Positions 58,001 to 64,000 of a DNA stretch of 64,000 nt are shown here, one piece after another. The stretch's first letter is position 1; each line of letters begins with the position of its first letter. A model generated the notes under the pieces. That model saw only the letters and a program-made list of their open reading frames with translations, was not told the origin of the DNA and did no database searches. Position numbers and translations under genes: made by a program. This stretch comes from Aequorivita sp. HC6-5 (GTDB taxonomy: Bacteria; Bacteroidota; Bacteroidia; Flavobacteriales; Flavobacteriaceae), in assembly GCA_905182755.1 (NCBI GenBank), contig CAJJCS010000007.1, positions 1 through 64,000 on the forward strand. Reading direction: 5' to 3'.

Positions 58001-59041
58001 CTAAGGAGCAGGATTAGGCATTGCTTGATGCACCTGTTGTATTTCTTTTACTATTTCTGCAGACAAGGTAAGATGGATACTCTCTATATTTTCTGATAGC
58101 TGCGGGATGCTTGTAGCGCCAATAATGGTGCTGGTTACAAAGGGCCTGTCATTTACAAAAGACAAGGCCATTTGAGAGAGGGAGAGGCCGTGTTTTTTTG
58201 CGATAGCATCATAGGCCTGAGTTGCTTTAACAGAACCCTCGCTATGATACCTAGAGTAATTTGGAAACAAAGTTACTCTTGCTCCTTCAGGTTTTTTTCC
58301 GTCTAAATACTTGCCAGACAACATGCCAAATGCAAGGGGAGAATACGCTAAATATCCTATGTTTTCGATGTGTAACACTTCTGTAAGTCCTATCTCATCT
58401 CTGCGCTGTAATAAACTATAGGCATTTTGGATAGACACCATTTTAAGTTTCCCTTTTCTGTGCTCCTCCATGTAACGCATCGCGCCAAAAGGCGTTTCAT
58501 TACTAAGGCCGATGTGACGAACTTTCCCGGCTTTAACGTAGCCATCCAGGCGGTTTAAAATTTCTCCTATATTATCTTCCCACTGCTCATTTGCGCTGTG
58601 ACTATAATCACGGACTCCAAAAATATTTACAGCTCTTTCTGGCCAATGTAATTGATATACATCTAGATAATCTGTCTGCAAACGCGCTAAGGTTTTATCT
58701 AGCGCATCATCTAAAGAGGCTTTGCTAAAATCAAGATTTTCGCGCATTGAGTTAAATATACCGCGGCCACTCCCTGTTATCTTAGAGGCTAAAACCACCT
58801 TATCTCTGTTTTTGTTTTTGGCAAACCAATTGCCAATGTACTGCTCTGTGAGGCCTTGTGTTTTTGGGGTATAAGGAACCGCATACATTTCTGCGGTATC
58901 AAAAAAATTAACGCCTTTATCAAGGGCGTAAGTCATCTGTTGGTGCGCCTGGTCTTCTGTGTTTTGACGACCAAAGGTCATGGTTCCTAAACAAATTTTA
59001 CTGACCTTAATATTGGTGTTGGTAAGGGTGGTGTATTTCAT
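58001..59041 (-). CDS. aldo/keto reductase (Tas-like)
   Basis: A 346-residue TIM-barrel NADPH-dependent oxidoreductase. Catalytic residues are in GVNFFDTAEMYAVP (Asp, Tyr), VVLASKITGSG (Lys) and YLDVYQLHWPERAVNIFG (His). The insert after residue 145 (DYSHSANEQWEDNI) is typical of the E. coli Tas subgroup. Substrate unknown. Confidence 0.9.
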   Translation of the reverse strand: MKYTTLTNTNIKVSKICLGTMTFGRQNTEDQAHQQMTYALDKGVNFFDTAEMYAVPYTPKTQGLTEQYIGNWFAKNKNRDKVVLASKITGSGRGIFNSMRENLDFSKASLDDALDKTLARLQTDYLDVYQLHWPERAVNIFGVRDYSHSANEQWEDNIGEILNRLDGYVKAGKVRHIGLSNETPFGAMRYMEEHRKGKLKMVSIQNAYSLLQRRDEIGLTEVLHIENIGYLAYSPLAFGMLSGKYLDGKKPEGARVTLFPNYSRYHSEGSVKATQAYDAIAKKHGLSLSQMALSFVNDRPFVTSTIIGATSIPQLSENIESIHLTLSAEIVKEIQQVHQAMPNPAP

Positions 59042-59111
59042 GAAAATGTGCTGTTAGAACAGCGTCAAATTATTAATTACGGTGAGAATCAAAATTAAAA
59101 TAAAGCTTTTT

Positions 59112-59876
59112 TTAAAAAGCCAGCTCTACCATATGAGGGCAATGATCACTATGGACGGCTGCTGGCAGTATAACAGCACGTTTTATGTGCTGTTTTAAAG
59201 GCTGAGAAACCATATTATAATCTATACGCCACCCTTTGTTATTAGCTCTTGCATTTGCACGATAGCTCCACCATGTGTATTGGTCTGGTTGTTTGTTAAG
59301 GTGTCTAAAACTATCTATAAAGCCTTGATTTATAAAATCATCAAGCCACGCACGCTCTATGGGTAAAAAACCGCTAGAATTTTTATTTGATACGGGGTTG
59401 TGAATATCAATGGCCTGATGACATATGTTGTAATCTCCACAAATAACCAAATTAGGAAGTTCTTTTTTCAAGGTGTTTACATACTCTTGAAATAAAGCCA
59501 TATACTCTAATTTGTGCTCTAAACGGGCACTATTGGTGCCGCTAGGGAGGTACAAACTCATAATACTAACCTCTTTAAAATCTACTCTTATGTTTCTACC
59601 CTCAAAATCCATAGACTCAATGCCCGTTCCATAGGCAACATGAATTGGTTCTTGCTTGCAGAAAATAGCCACGCCACTATAGCCTTTTTTTTGAGCACTA
59701 AACCAGTAATGGTATGGGTATCCAGCTGCCTGGATAGCCTCTAGATCTACTTGTTCTTTAGTTGCCTTGGTTTCTTGTATGCATACCACATCTGCATCGG
59801 TGGTTTGCAGCCAAGGTAAGATATCTTTGCGCATTGCTGCACGAATTCCGTTTACGTTATAGCTTAGTATTTTCAT
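59112..59876 (-). CDS. xth: exodeoxyribonuclease III / AP endonuclease
   Basis: Base-excision repair enzyme, 254 residues. MKILSYNVNGIRAAMRKDIL at the N-terminus, DVVCIQETKATKEQ (metal-binding Glu), NLVICGDYNICHQAIDIHNP, and the C-terminal RIDYNMVS and AVHSDHCPHMVEL with the catalytic Asp-His pair. Intact frame. Confidence 0.95.
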   Translation of the reverse strand: MKILSYNVNGIRAAMRKDILPWLQTTDADVVCIQETKATKEQVDLEAIQAAGYPYHYWFSAQKKGYSGVAIFCKQEPIHVAYGTGIESMDFEGRNIRVDFKEVSIMSLYLPSGTNSARLEHKLEYMALFQEYVNTLKKELPNLVICGDYNICHQAIDIHNPVSNKNSSGFLPIERAWLDDFINQGFIDSFRHLNKQPDQYTWWSYRANARANNKGWRIDYNMVSQPLKQHIKRAVILPAAVHSDHCPHMVELAF

Positions 59877-60015
59877 GCTACTAAATTAAATAAGATTGTA
59901 TTTTTAGCTATGCCTATCTTTGAAAGGTTTTCATAAAACAATCAACAAATTATAAATTTTAACGTTAATAAATCATAGCAACGCTGTTTGACCTAAATGT
60001 AAAGGGTGTCATCTT

Positions 60016-63000
60016 ATGAAAAAGGTATTATTTTTTGCGGTATTATTTATAACCTTTTTGGGTTATGGCCAAGAAAGTGGGGCAAAGTATCGTAGCAAAA
60101 AAGTAGCGGTAAGAGATTCAATTTCTGGTGGATACTGTAGGGCTTAATCCTTCAAAGTTACGTATCGAAGACTTGCAGGGAAACACCATAGACCCTTTAC
60201 TGTATAGCGTTGATTATCCTAACGCTTTGGTATTTCCCTCAGAAATTTTACTAGCCAAAAACGATTCCTTACGTATAGACTATTTGGTGTTTCCTGAGTT
60301 TTTAACCAAAGAATACTTTGAGTTTGACCAAGCAATTATTGTAGAAAGCACAGGGAGTATTGAAAAATTATATACGCTAGATCAAAGTAGTAATGAAAGT
60401 CTGTTCACTCCTTTTAATGGGCTTAATACCTCGGGTAGTATCTCTAGAGGGATTACTATTGGAAACAATCAAAACGCTGTTGTAGACTCTCAACTAGATT
60501 TGCAAATTACAGGAAAATTAAGCGATAAAATATCCATACGGGCTTCTATACAAGATGCAAACATCCCAACCCAGCAAGGAGGCTACACGCAAAATCTAGA
60601 AGAGTTTGACCAAATATTTATTGAACTCTACAGTGACACCTGGAACATTCGGGCCGGAGATGTAGACCTGCAAAATCAAAACAGCTATTTTGGCCGCTTT
60701 ACAAAAAAAGTGCAAGGGATATCTCTAGGGGCAACACTAGCGCATGATAGTGGCGCCAAAACTAGCACATTTGCATCTGGAGCACTGGTAAGAGGGGTCT
60801 TTAGTAGCAGTAATTTTGTAGGGCAAGAAGGAAACCAAGGCCCTTATAAACTTGTGGGCCCTGATGGTGAGTTGTTTGTTCTTATTGTATCTGGTAGTGA
60901 AAAGGTGTATGTGAATGGTATGTTGTTAAACCGTGGAGAGAATGAAGATTATCTTATTGATTACAATGCCGGTGAGATAAAATTTAACCCCACCTACGGC
61001 ATTACAGCAAACATGCGTATTAGGGTAGAATATCAATTTACAGAGCGAAATTATACTCGTTTTATTGGTTATGGCGGGGGAGATTACACCTCAGACACCT
61101 TTGATATTGGCGCCTATGTGTATACAGAGAACGATGCAAAAAACCAACCCTTGCAACAGTCTCTATCTAGTGAGCAAGTAGCTATACTGCAAGGAGCTGG
61201 AGATGACCAAGGTGCAATGACAGCGCCGTCTTCTGTGCCAGATACCTATGAAGATGGCAAGTTTTTATACAAAAAACAACTCTATTTAAATGGAGAAGAA
61301 ATATTTGTGTTTTCAAACAACCCCCAGGACGAGCTTTTTAATGTGCGCTTCTCCCTTGTGGGAGATAACCTTGGAGATTACATTCTCTCTGAAGGTTCGG
61401 CAATTAATAAAATTTTTGAATACATCCCTCCTATTAATGGTGAGGCTCAAGGAAGTTACGCGCCTTTTATACGGCTTAATGCCCCAACAAAATTACAGGT
61501 TGGAGGTGTAAAAGCGAGCTACCATCCTGGGGAGAAGACTACAGTCAATTTTGAATTAGCTGGAAGCAAAAAGGATCTGAATTTGTTTTCTGAGCGAGAC
61601 AACAATGATAACGACGGCTATGCGGCGCATCTTGAATTTCAGCAAGATATTATCAAAAGGCCCGATAGCTTATTGGTGAGCGCTGTTGGAACTTTTGATT
61701 TTATAAACCGAAATTTTAGATCCATAGAACGCTTGTATAATGTAGAGTTTAATAGAGACTGGAATTTAACAAACCCTCAAGGAGACCAGCGTTTTGTTAC
61801 CCTTGGAGTAAACGCAGCTTCAAACACATTTGGCACGGCTTACTATAATTTTGAACAGCTACAATTTTCTGAAAATTATAAGGGCTCAAGGCACCAACTC
61901 GCGGCAAATACAAGGTATAAAAAACTTAATTTGATAGCAGGTGCAAGCTATCTTGATAGTGAAAGTAGTGTGCTTAAAACACAATTTTTGCGAGGAAACT
62001 CTAGGGCTAGTTATTCTTTTAAAAAGGCCTGGATAGGGGCTAAAGTAGGTTTTGAAAACAACAGTGTACGCGCCATTGAAAAAGACACCTTAACCCCTTT
62101 GAGCATAAAATACACGGCCTATGAAACCTTTGCTGGTGTTGGTGATAGCACCAAGGTGTTTTTGCAAGGTGGATACCGCTTTAGAACCAACGATAGTTTA
62201 AAAAATGGTAGCGTGCAGCGGGTGAGTAAAAGCAATACCATTTATCTGCAGTCTAAAGTTCTTAATACTAAAGATAGACAGCTATCTGTGTTTGCTAATT
62301 ACCGTGTTTTAGAAACTACCACAGATCAACAAACACAAACATCATTAAACGCCCGAGTGTTATACAATCAAAACCTTTTTAAGGGGTTTTTAAGACTAAA
62401 TACCAGCTTATCTTCAAACAATGGAGTAACACCTCAACAAGATTTCACTTACATAGAGGTAGACCAAGGAGAGGGTATTTACACCTGGAATGATTACAAC
62501 GCAAACGGCATACAAGAACTTGAAGAATTTGAGATAGCACAGTTTCAAGATCAGGCAAATTTTATTCGAATTTTACTACCAAACCAACGCTTTATAAAAA
62601 TACGAGAAAACACCTTTGGGCAAACACTCACATTTAATGGCCAGAAGTGGTCTGGTAAAAAAGGGGTTTTAAAAATAATTTCTCAGTTTTACAATACAAC
62701 CTCCTTTATCATTGACAGAAAAATACGCAGAGCCAACGAAGATTTTAACATTAACCCCTTTAAAGACGGTAAACAAAACCAGTTGGGGCTGGTGTTAAAC
62801 TTTAGAAATACCTTGTTTTTCAATAGAGGAAAACAGCGCTATACCACAAACTACACCTATCTTAATACAGCCACAGACAACCTCCAATCTTTGGGGTTAC
62901 AATCAAGCAAACTTGAGAGTCACCAACTCAACTTTACGCATAAATTTGCGAAAAGCTGGCTGCTAATTGCCAAAGGTATCAGTGGAACAAATGAAAGCAT

Positions 63001-63433
63001 TTCTGAAAATTTTCAGGCTAGAAACTATATTCTAGAAACCTTAGATATAAATCCTAAAATATCATACCTGCTAAATAGCCAAACTCGTTTTGATGTTTTT
63101 TACAACAGTGTTGGCAAAGAAAATACCATCAATGGCTTGGAGGTATTAAGCCAACAAAAATTAGGCGCCTCTTTTGCATATGCAAATGCAGAAAAAATCT
63201 CTATTAATGGTGAATTCTCTTTTATTGACAATGCGTTTAAAGGGAATGCTTTCTCACCTGTTGCCTACCAGATGCTAGAAGGGCTGCAGCCAGGAAATAA
63301 TTACACATGGCGCTTGTTGTTTCAAAAACGTATTACCAAATACCTGGATGCCAACCTTAATTATAATGGCAGAAAAAGCCAAACAAGCAATGCGGTTCAT
63401 ACGGGTAGCCTACAATTAAGAGCCTTTTTCTAG
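60016..63433 (+). CDS. large outer-membrane beta-barrel protein of unknown function, one frameshift near the start
   Basis: About 1139 residues. The signal peptide MKKVLFFAVLFITFLGYGQ starts at 60016; the frame breaks near 60127 (TCTGGTGGAT; one G less gives DSISVDTVGLNPSKLRIED) and then runs without a stop to 63433. The protein is rich in alternating beta-strands and ends LQLRAFF with a terminal phenylalanine, as outer-membrane barrels do. The segment SGSISRGITIGNNQNAVVDS, with the later EEFDQIFIELYSDTWNIRAGD, recalls motifs in SprA-like and cell-surface proteins of Bacteroidota; I am not certain. TATCTTTG at 59915-59922 may be its -7 box. Confidence 0.78.
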
Positions 63434-63449
63434 AAGAAGTTATTCCATA

Positions 63450-63482
63450 AAAAAAAGGCCCCATTGCTGGCAGCCTTTTTTT
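63450..63482. terminator. bidirectional terminator
   Basis: AAAAAAAGGC (63450-63459) pairs with GCCTTTTTTT (63473-63482) between two convergent genes. Confidence 0.82.
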
Positions 63483-63502
63483 ATGTCTAAAAGTATAATG
63501 TG

Positions 63503-64000
63503 TTATTTTACAATAATACGCTGTACTTTATTTAATGACTCAGATCCAATTTTTATGAAATACACTCCAGAAGAGACATAAGACATATTGATAGTCTTGT
63601 TATACCCTGCGCCATTGTGCTCTAAAGTATAAAAAGCAAGATTTTGTCCTAGTGTATTATATACATGTATGTTTAAATCTTCTGTATAGGTTGTTGTTGA
63701 AAACTCAAGATCAAACATCTTGTTATCTGTAGATGTAATAATAAATTCTGCATCAGAGAATGTTGCGTCATCTAATCCTAGTTCTCCAGATATGTTTGCA
63801 GTATAGTCATTAGTACGACCAAATTCTAGATCATCACATGGGTTTAAAACATCACCATCTTGATCATCATCTTCTCCACGTAGTCTCATTCTGTGCGTTC
63901 CTGGAGTTACCCCAGATATAGTTGAAAAGTCTACCACAAAATCATAATCTTGATTTTCATTAGCAACCAACTCGCTGGCAACTAACTCAGATGTTTCAAA
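63503..64000 (-). CDS. secreted GEVED-domain protein with T9SS sorting domain, C-terminal part
   Basis: The last 165 residues of a gene running in from the right edge. The first part, TPGTHRMRLRGEDDDQDG and NPCDDLEFGRTNDYTANI, is the end of a GEVED domain, a beta-sandwich found in secreted Bacteroidota proteins. A type A T9SS domain follows: DLNIHVYNTLGQNLAFY, VSSGVYFIKI and a basic end (KVQRIIVK). The N-terminal catalytic or adhesive part is outside the window, so the function cannot be told; metallopeptidases and adhesins both carry this arrangement. Confidence 0.85.
   Translation of the reverse strand, partial: FETSELVASELVANENQDYDFVVDFSTISGVTPGTHRMRLRGEDDDQDGDVLNPCDDLEFGRTNDYTANISGELGLDDATFSDAEFIITSTDNKMFDLEFSTTTYTEDLNIHVYNTLGQNLAFYTLEHNGAGYNKTINMSYVSSGVYFIKIGSESLNKVQRIIVK

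Overview
The window reads as the chromosome of a member of the Flavobacteriaceae (Bacteroidota). Several independent signs agree: an AT-rich genome without Shine-Dalgarno sequences; promoters of the Bacteroidota type (TTG, 19-22 bases, TAnnTTTG); at least four secreted proteins with type IX secretion (T9SS) C-terminal sorting domains; the gliding genes gldD and gldE; and family-specific genes such as those for DUF3098, DUF3127, DUF4270 and DUF4301. I saw no tRNA, rRNA, insertion sequence, prophage or CRISPR array. Most of the window is ordinary core genome.

Layout. 1-10 kb: pckA (cut by the left edge), a DUF423 membrane protein, a saccharopine dehydrogenase-like enzyme, a membrane zinc peptidase, leuS, then the ftsX-DUF3098-uppP-truB run (cell division, undecaprenyl phosphate recycling, tRNA pseudouridylation). 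10-20 kb: two T9SS cargo proteins (a PA-domain protein and a peptidylarginine/agmatine deiminase-like enzyme), aat with a short-chain fatty acid transporter, an OB-like DUF3127 protein, a flavin reductase, a histidine kinase with a small zinc-ribbon-like partner, and HIT-greA with a structured leader. 20-28 kb: a secreted GH16 glucanase, then a thiamine acquisition region: a TonB-dependent receptor under a TPP riboswitch and, upstream on the same strand, a thiamine-binding DUF77 protein, a PnuC/PnuT-type transporter, a NadR-like P-loop protein, a DUF4301 protein and ArfB. 28-39 kb: phosphopantetheinyl transferase, ahcY, rplU-rpmA, a DMT exporter, gldD-gldE-ssb-mutY, HU, a 29-residue basic protein, rng and recX. 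39-45 kb: a biotin cluster (bioF, bioD, bioA, a beta-ketoacyl synthase, bioB). 45-64 kb: atpD-atpC, a sulfotransferase/aminotransferase pair, glmS, DUF4270, a glycogen synthase-like protein, panC-panD, a flippase-like protein, an esterase-like protein, radA, aldo/keto reductase, exonuclease III, a large outer-membrane protein and the end of a GEVED-domain T9SS protein.

A major caution: at least fourteen normally conserved genes are interrupted by single-base (sometimes two-base) insertions or deletions, several in homopolymers. ahcY and mutY carry about ten or more each, yet their protein sequence can be read through by switching frames, and I found no clear nonsense substitutions. This looks like sequencing error in low-quality stretches, not gene decay. 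I give corrected extents for those genes.

I did not find an obviously new defence or mobile system. The most interesting leads are: the TPP-riboswitch receptor with a possible switching element; a terminator-like hairpin in the greA leader that could make a short RNA; TAnnTTTG boxes exactly four bases before the start codons of bioF, bioA, bioB and mutY (a near match at bioD), suggesting leaderless mRNAs; and a catalytically intact ketoacyl synthase inside a biotin cluster that shows no bioC or bioH.
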